Below are positions 15,949 to 24,415 of a stretch of DNA of 29,245 nucleotides, piece after piece. Location: IMG/VR virus record IMGVR_UViG_3300025889_000677, positions 1 through 29,245 of that record, one strand, 5' to 3'. Each line of letters begins with the position of its first letter. The stretch's first letter is position 1. Source of the DNA: a virus. The notes beneath the pieces were generated by a model. The model searched no databases and was not told the origin of the DNA. It was given only the letters and a program-made list of their open reading frames with translations. Position numbers and translations under genes: made by a program.

Positions 15949-18900
15949 GTGGCAATAAAAGCTATTAATGTACCCGATACTGTTAATAATTATCAAACAG
16001 TAACCCCTACACCAAACCAAATACAAGGTATAAAAGCAATTAGCCTTGATGGGTCTAGTAGTGGTTTTGGTGGTAAAGCAATAAGCAAACAAGATGCACT
16101 TCGTTATGCTATGAAAATGGGTATGACAGATTCATCTCGTGGACTCCAACAAATGTATGCAAAGCTTACAAAAAAATCTAGTCTTTTAGATACCTTAAAA
16201 CAAAAAGATGAAAAACTAAAAGCTATCTTTGAAAATCCAGAATATGGTGATAGAGCTTTTCAATCTTATTTAGGTTCAGCAATTGCATTAGACCCTGTAG
16301 GGTGGATACCTTTAGCAGGTTGGATGAAAAAATCTAAATCTCTAGCAGATGCAACAAAGTATGGAGCAGGTTTAGGAGGAGCTTATGGAGCTACTTCTTA
16401 TGTTGGTGAGGGAGAAAGTAGACTTTTAAATGCTGCAGCCGGGGCTACTGGTGGAGGTGTACTAGGATTAGGAGGTGCAGCAGTTGCAAGAAGTATTACA
16501 AAAGCTTTAGGAAGAGAGCCTATAATTCCATCCTCGTCTGATATTCAAAAAAGAAACATTGAAGACAGAGCATTACTAACACAAGAAGGTAAAGCATTAA
16601 CTCCCGAAGAAATAGATGAAGTAGTTAGTAAAGCTGTTACTGACCAACAAGCACAAAAACCAGACGTTATGGGAGAAAGTGTAAAAACATTTTATACAAA
16701 CGTAGCAGGTGATAAGCTTTGGGATGTAGCTGTGCAAAATTGGGGTTCTGGAATTGTAGGTGTTGCAGCCGGTGTAGGTGGATACAATGCATTTAATGAC
16801 CCCGAAGCTACTGAAGCTCAAAAGATTATAGCTGGAGTATTGTTTTCTCTTGGTGGAGTAGGTGCAACTAAAGCATTATCAAAAATATCTTTTAATTCTG
16901 GAACTTTAGGCGATATTATGTCAAGGGGAATTGTAGATAACTATGGATTACCTCAACGTTACACAGATGTTGTTAAAGCTAGTACAGGGGAAGTAAATAA
17001 ACTAGCTACTCAGTTTGCCGAGATAGTTGAAGAAACTCAAACTTTAACAATGGAACAAAGAAAACTTTTGAATGGTATGATAACTGGAGAAATAGATGAA
17101 ATTCCAGAGCTTGTGGGTTTTTCTGTTAAAGCTCGTAATGTAATTAAAAAAGCAGGTCAAGAAATGGTTGATGCTGGATTACTAAGCCAAGAAGTATTTA
17201 ATAAAAATATTGATACTTATTTAAAAAGAACTTATGAAAAATATTTAAACAAACAAATAAGTAAAGAAGGCTATCAAGCAGCTCGTCAACTTAAATTAAT
17301 CGGGGATGAGCTTAGAGCAAGAGGAAGTAAGAATACAAAAAAACTTACAATTGCAGCATATAATAGAAGTTTAAACCCTACTAGTAAAACTTTTAATAAC
17401 TATGCTGAATATACTCCGGTTCCTTTAACTTCAATTGTTAGTAAGGTTAGGTATGAAAAAATACAAAACAAAATATCTACACAAAAACGAGAAAATATTA
17501 ATAACTATAAAGTTACGGAAGAAGTAAAAGACATTCGAGATTGGAAAGTAGTTGACGATGATGGTACTTCATTAAAATTAGAAAGTACAAAAGAACTTAA
17601 TTTAAGACGAGACTACACCAAAGCAGAACGTGTTGCTATGGGTGAGATTGAAGATGCTTCTTTTAATATTGCTGAGACAGGTCGACTAATGACCAACGAT
17701 TTAACAACGTTTAAAATCTACGAGAACATAGCTAAAGACGATACTCTTTCTTTAAGTAAGTTAGCTTTTGACGATAAAATATCTAAAGGTTTAATTCAAT
17801 CTGATGATTGGGTTCAAGTACCTTCAGATGTTTTAAATCAAACTTTAAAAGTTAAAGGAAAACCTATTAAAAAATATGGTCAATTAGCGGGACAATATGT
17901 ACCTAAAGAAATTTTTAATGATTTAACAAGAATACAAAACTTAAAACAAAATAGTGATGGTGTACTCAACGGATATCTTACAGTTAATAGACTTTGGAAA
18001 AAAACAAAAACTGCATGGAATCCAGTTGTGCACGTTAATAATACTGTATCTAATATTATTCTTTATGATTTAGCAGATGCTAACTATAAATTCATGGGCC
18101 GGGGTTTTTCAGAACTACAAAAAGGTTTACGTAAAGACAAAGATGCAACGTTGTTTAAATTAGCAGATGAATATGGTGTTTTTAATTCTGACATGCTAAC
18201 ACAAGAATTAAGAAAACAAAGTTCAGAAATTGGGGATGATATTCTTAGAAAACTTTCAGATGAAACAGCTCCAGAAATTATTAATGCTCAACAATATGCA
18301 ACAGGAGTTTTTGGAAAACTAAGTAAAAAAGGCTACAACATGACAGTTGGTAAGCTTGAAAAGTTTTATCAACTTGAAGACCAAGCATTTAGAATGGGTT
18401 TGTTTATGGACAGACTTGCTAAAGGTATGAGTCCCGCAGAAGCTGCAGCAGATGCTAAAAAGTGGTTTATTGATTATGATATTAATGCTCCATTTATAAA
18501 TGCAGCTAGAAGATTCCCAACACCTTTTCTTTCTTACACATACAGAGTTGTTCCTTTGTTAGCAGAAGCAGCAGTTAGGAGACCTTGGAAGTTTGCTAAG
18601 TGGTCACTTGGAGCACACTTGTTAAATGAAGCGGGTAATACATTTGGTCCTGGTAATGAACAAGAAGAAAGAGCTTTAATGCGTGAAGAAATGCAACAAA
18701 AACTTTTTGGTATGCCGTTTTTACCATCAACTACAGTTAAACTTCCTTTTGCTTCAGAACGAAAAAGTTCTACAGGAGAAGCTGTTCCTTTGTATATAGA
18801 TTTAAAAAGATTTATACCAGGTGGTGATGTATTTACTGTTGGTGAAAAAGGTATTGGTATACCTATTCCCCTTACAGATAATAGGTCTATAAAACTTCCA

Positions 18901-20265
18901 ACAACTTTAACACCTAGCTTTGGTGCTCTTGGTGAAATTATGATACCTATTATGACAGGGGTTGACCCCTTTACATTACAAAAGATTGAGGGTCTAGGAT
19001 TAGGTAATGATGATGCAGTTAAATTACAACACATAGCTAGTCGTTTAACTCCGAACATACCAAGTACAGCTTTTTCAGTTCCACTGTTTAAAGCATTTCA
19101 AAAACCAGGAGCAGAGCCAATAGACGTTACTAGATACGACCCCTTCGGTGAAACATTTGGTTCTAAGAAAATTGTTCAAGCTTTTAGGAGAGCAAAGGAA
19201 GGAACAGAAACTCAGTATGGTACAAACTATACACCCTTTGAAGCTATTATGAGTGTGTTTGGTTTTAAACTACAGCCAACTGAAATATCTAAATTGTTAG
19301 GTATTAAAGGTGCAGAGTTTAGAAGATTTTATGCAACGACTAAAAAATCTGTAAGAAAAATATCTAGAGATTTATCTCAAGGAACTATTAGTCAAGAAAA
19401 AGCAGAAGAAGAACTAGACGAACTTTACAGAAACTTAGAACGAGAAGCTCTTAGATTTCAAGATATAGCACAAGCAAGACAACAAAATGTTAGAGGTGGT
19501 TACATAGTTCCTCAAGTTAAAGACGACCCTAAGACTAGGATTAATCCGTTGACGGGTGAGCCTTACGAAGAAGAAGAAGAAACTAGAACACCCCGTCAAG
19601 GCTTTATAGTTGGTGGTATGGCTCAAAGTGAAGTGACTGGGACTACTCCTTTAGAGAATGAACTGTATGCACTTCAACAACAATCAGAAGTAGGACTACC
19701 TCAAGAAGATGAATATGGTGGTATTGAAAAAAAAGAACGAGGAGTTAAACGTTTAGGTTTTGTAGAAGGTGGAGATGAAAGATATCAAGCATATTTAGCT
19801 TTACTAAAACAAAGAGAAGGAGTTAAATTAAATGAACAAGGACAACACATTGTTTATCACAACAAAATGGATGAACCTGGTGTATTAACTGCTGGTCATG
19901 GTCACAAATTAGTTGAGAAAGAACTTGCTCAGTACAGAGAAGGAGATGTTGTACCTAAACAATTAGTTAATCAGTGGTTTGTAAACGATACAAGAAAAGC
20001 ATATCAAGCAGCACAAAAACAAATAAAAGATTTAAATATCGAAGATAAAAACTTTTTACCCGTGTTAGGTTCAGTAAATTATCAGCTTGGTACAAAATGG
20101 ACACAAAAATTTCCTTTAGCTTATAAAGCTTTACAAGAAAGAAACTACAAAGAAGCTGCAAGACAAGTACAATTAAATTCAGCAGGAGACGGAGACTCTA
20201 AATGGTTGCGACAATCTCCAACTAGAGTAAAAGATTTTGTAGTAGCACTTTCAAGTTTAAACTAA
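15949..20265 (+). CDS. Giant ejection protein with C-terminal T4-type lysozyme domain
   Basis: A 1438-aa protein starting with GTG after a GAGG site. Gly/Ala-rich membrane-prone segments occur near residues 139-182 and 268-314. A conserved-looking region at about 848-928 ('PFINAARRFPTPFLSYTYRVV') follows helical domains. Residues about 1278-1438 are a T4-lysozyme-type muramidase (GH24). Glu1290 in 'KQREGVKL', Asp1308 in 'KMDEPGVLT' and Thr1314 before 'AGHGH' align with T4 lysozyme Glu11, Asp20 and Thr26, and 'WLRQSPTRVKD' matches the terminal 'W..QTPNRAK' motif. T7 gp16 (1318 aa) carries a different lytic transglycosylase at its N-terminus. It likely travels into the cell during ejection and opens peptidoglycan locally. 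The lysozyme assignment is strong; the ejection role is inferred. Confidence 0.8.
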   Translation: MAIKAINVPDTVNNYQTVTPTPNQIQGIKAISLDGSSSGFGGKAISKQDALRYAMKMGMTDSSRGLQQMYAKLTKKSSLLDTLKQKDEKLKAIFENPEYGDRAFQSYLGSAIALDPVGWIPLAGWMKKSKSLADATKYGAGLGGAYGATSYVGEGESRLLNAAAGATGGGVLGLGGAAVARSITKALGREPIIPSSSDIQKRNIEDRALLTQEGKALTPEEIDEVVSKAVTDQQAQKPDVMGESVKTFYTNVAGDKLWDVAVQNWGSGIVGVAAGVGGYNAFNDPEATEAQKIIAGVLFSLGGVGATKALSKISFNSGTLGDIMSRGIVDNYGLPQRYTDVVKASTGEVNKLATQFAEIVEETQTLTMEQRKLLNGMITGEIDEIPELVGFSVKARNVIKKAGQEMVDAGLLSQEVFNKNIDTYLKRTYEKYLNKQISKEGYQAARQLKLIGDELRARGSKNTKKLTIAAYNRSLNPTSKTFNNYAEYTPVPLTSIVSKVRYEKIQNKISTQKRENINNYKVTEEVKDIRDWKVVDDDGTSLKLESTKELNLRRDYTKAERVAMGEIEDASFNIAETGRLMTNDLTTFKIYENIAKDDTLSLSKLAFDDKISKGLIQSDDWVQVPSDVLNQTLKVKGKPIKKYGQLAGQYVPKEIFNDLTRIQNLKQNSDGVLNGYLTVNRLWKKTKTAWNPVVHVNNTVSNIILYDLADANYKFMGRGFSELQKGLRKDKDATLFKLADEYGVFNSDMLTQELRKQSSEIGDDILRKLSDETAPEIINAQQYATGVFGKLSKKGYNMTVGKLEKFYQLEDQAFRMGLFMDRLAKGMSPAEAAADAKKWFIDYDINAPFINAARRFPTPFLSYTYRVVPLLAEAAVRRPWKFAKWSLGAHLLNEAGNTFGPGNEQEERALMREEMQQKLFGMPFLPSTTVKLPFASERKSSTGEAVPLYIDLKRFIPGGDVFTVGEKGIGIPIPLTDNRSIKLPTTLTPSFGALGEIMIPIMTGVDPFTLQKIEGLGLGNDDAVKLQHIASRLTPNIPSTAFSVPLFKAFQKPGAEPIDVTRYDPFGETFGSKKIVQAFRRAKEGTETQYGTNYTPFEAIMSVFGFKLQPTEISKLLGIKGAEFRRFYATTKKSVRKISRDLSQGTISQEKAEEELDELYRNLEREALRFQDIAQARQQNVRGGYIVPQVKDDPKTRINPLTGEPYEEEEETRTPRQGFIVGGMAQSEVTGTTPLENELYALQQQSEVGLPQEDEYGGIEKKERGVKRLGFVEGGDERYQAYLALLKQREGVKLNEQGQHIVYHNKMDEPGVLTAGHGHKLVEKELAQYREGDVVPKQLVNQWFVNDTRKAYQAAQKQIKDLNIEDKNFLPVLGSVNYQLGTKWTQKFPLAYKALQERNYKEAARQVQLNSAGDGDSKWLRQSPTRVKDFVVALSSLN

Positions 20266-20267
20266 TA

Positions 20268-20504
20268 ATGCTTTTATACACAGAAAAACAACTAGACACA
20301 GCATATCGTATAGACTGTAAAGCCCGTACAAGATGTAACGAACCTTGGTTAAAACGTGAGGACTTCCGGCCCTTATACGAGGACTTAATAGAATCTTTTA
20401 TGATTGCACATAACGAAGATAATATATTAGGGGCTAATGTTCCTGAATATTTATTAGACTCAGTTAACGATTTGCTTGAATCAACTTTAACAATAGATAA
20501 ATAA
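20268..20504 (+). CDS. Small acidic protein of unknown function
   Basis: A 78-aa acidic protein beginning 2 bases after the ejection-protein stop and ending 1 base before the next gene; no Shine-Dalgarno, so coupled translation is likely. It opens 'MLLYTEKQLDTAYRIDCKAR' and has 'W.KREDFRPLYEDLIESFM', a helical pattern. No family is recognised. There is no membrane segment. It has the typical position of small conserved genes between ejection and lysis genes in marine podoviruses. Real gene status rests on tight packing and normal codon usage. Confidence 0.5.
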   Translation: MLLYTEKQLDTAYRIDCKARTRCNEPWLKREDFRPLYEDLIESFMIAHNEDNILGANVPEYLLDSVNDLLESTLTIDK

Positions 20505-20505
20505 T

Positions 20506-20937
20506 ATGTTCCCATTTGAAATTATAACAATGCTTGGCTCTACACTTCTTAGTAGTGTATTAAGTCTATGGTCTCAACGCATGAAGGCTAAACAAGATGA
20601 GCAGAAGATGCTTATTACACGAGGAGAGTTTCAGCTTAAAGCTGTAGAGTCTGCAAGGAACGTACAAGATAAAGGCTTTCAATGGACAAGACGTATCATT
20701 GCGTTATCATCTATCTTTGCAATCGTTATACTACCTAAACTAGTAGCAGTATATTATCCTAGTGTAGATGTAACAGTAGGATATACATTATTTCAACCGG
20801 GCTTTTTATTCTTTTCAGATGGCAGAGAAGTATTTGAATGGATAACTTTTCAAGGCTTGGTAATAACACAACTAGATACAAACCTTGTATCAGCAATCAT
20901 AGGTATGTACTTTGGTGGCAGTCTAGTTAAAAAATAA
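20506..20937 (+). CDS. Holin-like membrane protein
   Basis: A 143-aa protein with hydrophobic segments at about residues 5-21 ('EIITMLGSTLLSSVLSLW'), 66-87 ('IIALSSIFAIVILPKLVAVYY') and 125-140 ('LVSAIIGMYFGGSLV'). A charged Lys/Glu/Gln loop separates the first two. The size, three possible membrane helices and a position just after the ejection genes fit a holin, the protein that permeabilises the inner membrane at lysis. No dedicated endolysin is nearby. It could alternatively be a structural membrane protein. No clear Shine-Dalgarno precedes ATG, which is 1 base from the upstream stop. Confidence 0.5.
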   Translation: MFPFEIITMLGSTLLSSVLSLWSQRMKAKQDEQKMLITRGEFQLKAVESARNVQDKGFQWTRRIIALSSIFAIVILPKLVAVYYPSVDVTVGYTLFQPGFLFFSDGREVFEWITFQGLVITQLDTNLVSAIIGMYFGGSLVKK

Positions 20938-20946
20938 GAGGGCATT

Positions 20947-21312
20947 ATGCAACAGAATAATATGGGTGGCTTTAGTGGCGACATGGATAGGAATGAGGTC
21001 GAGATAGACCTTAATAAGTTTATGGAGTTGCTGCAAGAAAAGTCAGCACTTAAAGATAGGATAAGAGAGTTAGAAGATATCAAGAACGATAACCCTTATC
21101 AAAAATTAATATTTGTAGCACAAGCTGTAGATAGTTGGAGAATAATACCGAGAGCTTTTCTAAGTGTGTATATGTTTTTATTATACTATACAACTTTTTG
21201 GTTTATGGATATTACTGACCCAACAATGGAGCAATCAGGATTTATATCAGTAGTCGTAGGAGCAGGGGCTGCATGGTTTGGATTATATACATCAACATCA
21301 AAAACTAAATAG
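20947..21312 (+). CDS. Two-helix membrane protein, holin-accessory-like
   Basis: A 121-aa protein with GAGGG before ATG. Residues 17-50 form a charged helix with heptads ('VEIDLNKFMELLQEKSALKD'). Then two membrane helices follow at about 72-90 ('AFLSVYMFLLYYTTFWFM') and 101-116 ('ISVVVGAGAAWFGLYTS'). The C-terminus is short and basic. The topology (cytoplasmic coiled coil, two helices) resembles class II holins or holin-partner proteins. A pair of adjacent membrane proteins here suggests a joint lysis or membrane-remodelling role. No family is named with confidence. Confidence 0.5.
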   Translation: MQQNNMGGFSGDMDRNEVEIDLNKFMELLQEKSALKDRIRELEDIKNDNPYQKLIFVAQAVDSWRIIPRAFLSVYMFLLYYTTFWFMDITDPTMEQSGFISVVVGAGAAWFGLYTSTSKTK

Positions 21313-21320
21313 GAGATAAA

Positions 21321-22400
21321 GTGTCAAGAGGTGATTTAAATAGAGGATTTTTTGGACCATTATTTATATTAGGTTTATTAACAGTGTCGTTTGCTGCAAG
21401 TGCTGACCCAACAGGAGACTGTACTTCAGGTACACAGTATTGTGAAGACAATGGTTTAACTACTATTAATACTACGGTTACGACTAATACCAACACAAAC
21501 AATAATACTAATAGTAATACTAATACAAACACTAATACTAATAACAATACAAATGTAAATAGTAACACTAACAATAATACTAATGTCAATACTTCAAATA
21601 ATACTAACGTAAACACCTCGACATCAAATAACACTTCGACAAATACAAACAATAATAACAACGTCAACACATCTACGTCTACATCTAACTCTACTGTAAA
21701 CTCTACAGTAAATCAGAACGTAAATAACAACAGTAATTCTACTAGTAATAATACAAATACTAATAACAATACTAACGTTAATACATCGACTTCAGATTCT
21801 AATGTTACTACTGATAATACGAATACCAATAATAACAACACCAAGTCTGATAACACTAACAGAAATATTAACGAGTCCAACTCTACTCAAACAATCAACC
21901 AGAATGTAAAAAGCAAAGCACCCCCTGCTTCTGCTATTGCACCTAGTATTATGTCTTACTCCCAAGACCTCTGTACTGTAGGGCGTTCTGGTGCTTTTCA
22001 AGGGCAAGTATTTGGGTTCTCTACAGGAGCAACTGTAACTGACGAGAACTGTGAACGCTTAAAACTTTCTAAGTATCTGTACGATACCGGTATGAAAGTC
22101 GCTTCAGTATCTATACTTTGTCAAGACCCTAGAGTATTTAAAGCTATGGAAATGGCTGGTACTCCTTGCCCTTATCAAGGTCAGATAGGTAAAGAAGCCA
22201 CTAAAGCTTGGGCAGAAAACAAATCTAAAAGACCTGATGCTAAAGAACAAGAAAAACTTTTTATACAGCAATGCACACACGACAGAAATCCCAACAGAGA
22301 CAAGATTAACAAAGATGTTGTGGGTTTAGTTAAAAAAACTTACACAAGAAAAACTAAAACTAAAGGGCAATGCAAAAAAGAATTTTATGCTACGCAGTAG
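21321..22400 (+). CDS. Secreted Asn/Thr-rich protein with Cys-containing C-terminal domain
   Basis: A 359-aa protein starting with GTG after a strong AGGAG. Residues 1-28 are a signal peptide: basic 'RGDLNR', hydrophobic 'FFGPLFILGLLTVSFAASA', likely cut at Ala28-Asp29. Residues 47-196 are almost only Asn, Thr, Ser and Val with 'TNTN', 'NNNT' and 'VNTSTS' units. Residues about 205-359 form a folded-looking domain with Cys218, 244, 267, 283, 318 and 351 and the phrases 'GAFQGQVFGFSTGATVTDENCERLKLSKYLYDTGMKVASVSILCQ' in pieces. I recall similar C-terminal domains in other marine phages, of unknown function. It overlaps the next gene by 31 bases. A role in the periplasm or cell surface is inferred from the signal peptide. 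Confidence 0.6.
   Translation: MSRGDLNRGFFGPLFILGLLTVSFAASADPTGDCTSGTQYCEDNGLTTINTTVTTNTNTNNNTNSNTNTNTNTNNNTNVNSNTNNNTNVNTSNNTNVNTSTSNNTSTNTNNNNNVNTSTSTSNSTVNSTVNQNVNNNSNSTSNNTNTNNNTNVNTSTSDSNVTTDNTNTNNNNTKSDNTNRNINESNSTQTINQNVKSKAPPASAIAPSIMSYSQDLCTVGRSGAFQGQVFGFSTGATVTDENCERLKLSKYLYDTGMKVASVSILCQDPRVFKAMEMAGTPCPYQGQIGKEATKAWAENKSKRPDAKEQEKLFIQQCTHDRNPNRDKINKDVVGLVKKTYTRKTKTKGQCKKEFYATQ
21459..21908 (+). repeat. Asn/Thr low-complexity tract
   Basis: Encodes about 150 residues dominated by Asn, Thr and Ser. AAT/AAC and ACT/ACA codons are mixed irregularly, so the DNA is degenerate rather than a perfect microsatellite. The composition is prion-like. Confidence 0.85.
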
Positions 22401-24406
22401 CGTGTCTCTTAAGCGTTAGTCTTTTTGGTCAAGTAACGACTACAGTTACATCTAATAACCAACTCTGGGATTTACGTTTAGATAACGCCACTGATATGTC
22501 AGCTAGTGATGATGGTACATCACAAAGCTTTAACTTTGGTTTTGATTTTAATTTCTTTGGTGAAACTTTTAACCAAGGTTACATGGCTAGTAATGGTTGT
22601 CTAATCTTAGGCTCATTATCAACAGCTAACACATGGGAAAAGAACTGTACGCAATACAATCCTAGCCCATCCCCCAACACCAACTATACAATGTATCCTT
22701 TTTGGACTGACCTTATTATGGGCAGTAACTCTTCTATGTTAGCCAAAAGTTTTGATGATAAAGTTATTTTTGGTTGGTATGAAATGTGGGAATACTATAG
22801 AGATTCTAAAAATACTTTTGAGCTTTGGTTATATCCTGATAATACTTATGAAGCTATTTATGGGCAGTTAGACATCAAAGACCATGATGTTTTTATAGGA
22901 GTGCAAGGTAACGAGACTGAGTTTGAAACTTATTATTTCCATGATGAATGTAACACAGGAGTTTTCAACTCAACCACTTGTGTTAATCAAGACTGGAACG
23001 ATATAAAAGAAAATCAAACTTTAGAAAATGGTGGTTCTATTTTTGTAGGAGAACAAGTAGACTGTAGTAATCCACTTAACGATGTAAGCTGTACAGGTTA
23101 TTGGGAAGCTTACGATGACCTACAGTGTTCTCTTGACCCACAGTATGGACCCTTCTGTCCCGGATATAGCCAAGAAATTGATGTTGGTTATTATCAAGAA
23201 GAAGAATACTTTGACTACGGATATCAAGAAGAACAAGTTGATTATGGTTATCAAGAAGAGTATGACACGTATGACACTTATCAAGAGCCAGAAGTCTTTG
23301 AAGAGCAGACGTTTGAACCTGAGTATGATACTTTTGAAGAGCCTGAATTTGTTTTTCAAGAACAAACAACCTTTGAACCTGTACAAGAATATGAACAATT
23401 TGTAGAACCTTTTGAAGTTATGCACGAAGAAGAAGTATTTATGCCGACAGAAGATTTAATGGTTGAAGAGTTTGTGTTTCAAGAAACATTTATTGAAGAA
23501 AGGGAGGAGTGGTTTGAGGAAGAGACAGGGATGGAAGAAGAACTTGCGTATACAGAAGAGCCGGAAGAAGAACTTATTGAGGAGGTCTTCGAGGAAGAAG
23601 TTGTAGAAGAAGTCTTTGAAGATATAGAGGAGATGCGTGAAGAGATGGAAGAAGAACGCCTTGCTGAAGTTGAAGAGGAAAGAGTCGAAGAATTACAAGA
23701 AGAAGAAATTGTAGTTTCAGTGGGAGGTAAGAGTTCAATAAGTAGAGAAATGGCACTGAACGTTGTCTCGTCTACTCTAAGCACAGCTCAAGCTAGTGTA
23801 AGTGGAACTACATCAGGTAATTCTATCCATGCCACAAGTGGAACGACAGGAGCTTCTAGCGTATCATCGTCTAGTTCTGGTGGTGGTGTAAGTACTAGTA
23901 ACTCACCTAGTATATCAGAACAATTTGCATCTTCTACTGCACAAAACAATCAAGTATTAGACATGAGTGCAAGTGTTACAAGCTCTACAAGTGTTGAAGT
24001 TGAGACAGTTGAGACAACGAGTGTCGCAGTCAATACAACACCTACTCAAACTTTACAAAGTCAAATAGATGTATCAGTCTCGACAGATTCATCAGCCACC
24101 GAAGCTGAACAAACTGTAGCCAATGTCATAGCCCAAAACTTACAAGCTGCTCAAGATGATGTTGAAGCTAAACAAGAAGAGACAGGTGAGTATGGGTCAG
24201 AAAATACTATCATAGCTTACATGGGATTTGTTCCTAACTTTAATAACTATAGGTTAGTTACATTACCCGACCAAGAAACCTGGTATGAGTCTACAGATAT
24301 CTATGCCAACAATATGTTGTCAGATAATATCGAAGGCTTTTATCAAATGGCAGGTCAGAGTTTAGAAACTTTGATTGAAATGAGAGAACTACAACCAAAA
24401 TTATAG
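22370..24406 (+). CDS. Secreted beta-domain plus Glu-rich and Ser/Thr-rich protein
   Basis: A 678-aa protein. Residues 1-21 are a signal peptide ('MQKRILCYAVACLLSVSLFG'). Residues 25-190 are a beta-rich domain with 'FNFGFDFNFFGETFNQGYMASNGCL' in pieces and 'MYPFWTDLI', the 'f-G-x-x-y-x-x-x-y-x-x-S-N-G' then 'P-x-W-x-D' pattern of nidogen-like and related secreted domains. Several Cys pairs lie at 193-263. Residues 272-300 are Tyr/Gln/Glu repeats ('GYQEE'). Residues 300-448 are dominated by Glu, with predicted helix near 375-445. Residues 450-600 are Ser/Thr/Val rich and of low complexity. It begins inside the previous gene. A secreted or surface-exposed function is inferred; the exact role is unknown. 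Confidence 0.6.
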   Translation: MQKRILCYAVACLLSVSLFGQVTTTVTSNNQLWDLRLDNATDMSASDDGTSQSFNFGFDFNFFGETFNQGYMASNGCLILGSLSTANTWEKNCTQYNPSPSPNTNYTMYPFWTDLIMGSNSSMLAKSFDDKVIFGWYEMWEYYRDSKNTFELWLYPDNTYEAIYGQLDIKDHDVFIGVQGNETEFETYYFHDECNTGVFNSTTCVNQDWNDIKENQTLENGGSIFVGEQVDCSNPLNDVSCTGYWEAYDDLQCSLDPQYGPFCPGYSQEIDVGYYQEEEYFDYGYQEEQVDYGYQEEYDTYDTYQEPEVFEEQTFEPEYDTFEEPEFVFQEQTTFEPVQEYEQFVEPFEVMHEEEVFMPTEDLMVEEFVFQETFIEEREEWFEEETGMEEELAYTEEPEEELIEEVFEEEVVEEVFEDIEEMREEMEEERLAEVEEERVEELQEEEIVVSVGGKSSISREMALNVVSSTLSTAQASVSGTTSGNSIHATSGTTGASSVSSSSSGGGVSTSNSPSISEQFASSTAQNNQVLDMSASVTSSTSVEVETVETTSVAVNTTPTQTLQSQIDVSVSTDSSATEAEQTVANVIAQNLQAAQDDVEAKQEETGEYGSENTIIAYMGFVPNFNNYRLVTLPDQETWYESTDIYANNMLSDNIEGFYQMAGQSLETLIEMRELQPKL

Positions 24407-24415
24407 GAGAAGATT

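Noticed and set aside
18534-19058. 174-codon minus-strand frame within the giant ejection protein gene
   Set aside because: Fully antisense to a well-supported frame, no ribosome site, composition of a shadow.
19618-20265. Internal start at ATG 19618 to give a free lysozyme
   Set aside because: It is in frame before the lysozyme domain but only a weak GGTGGT lies upstream; not strong enough to annotate.
21305-21670. 121-codon minus-strand frame opposite the Asn-rich tract
   Set aside because: Its Leu/Val-only content is the reverse complement of the Asn/Thr repeat; it overlaps a gene with signal peptide and strong ribosome site.
21459-21908. CRISPR-like or satellite repeat array
   Set aside because: Units are irregular, without constant repeat and spacer lengths, and are explained by protein low complexity.
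23076-23784. Several frames on both strands over the Glu-rich tract (23115-23405 plus; 23076-23369, 23120-23425 and 23479-23784 minus)
   Set aside because: All are by-products of purine-skewed repeat DNA encoding the Glu-rich region of the secreted protein; none has a supported start.
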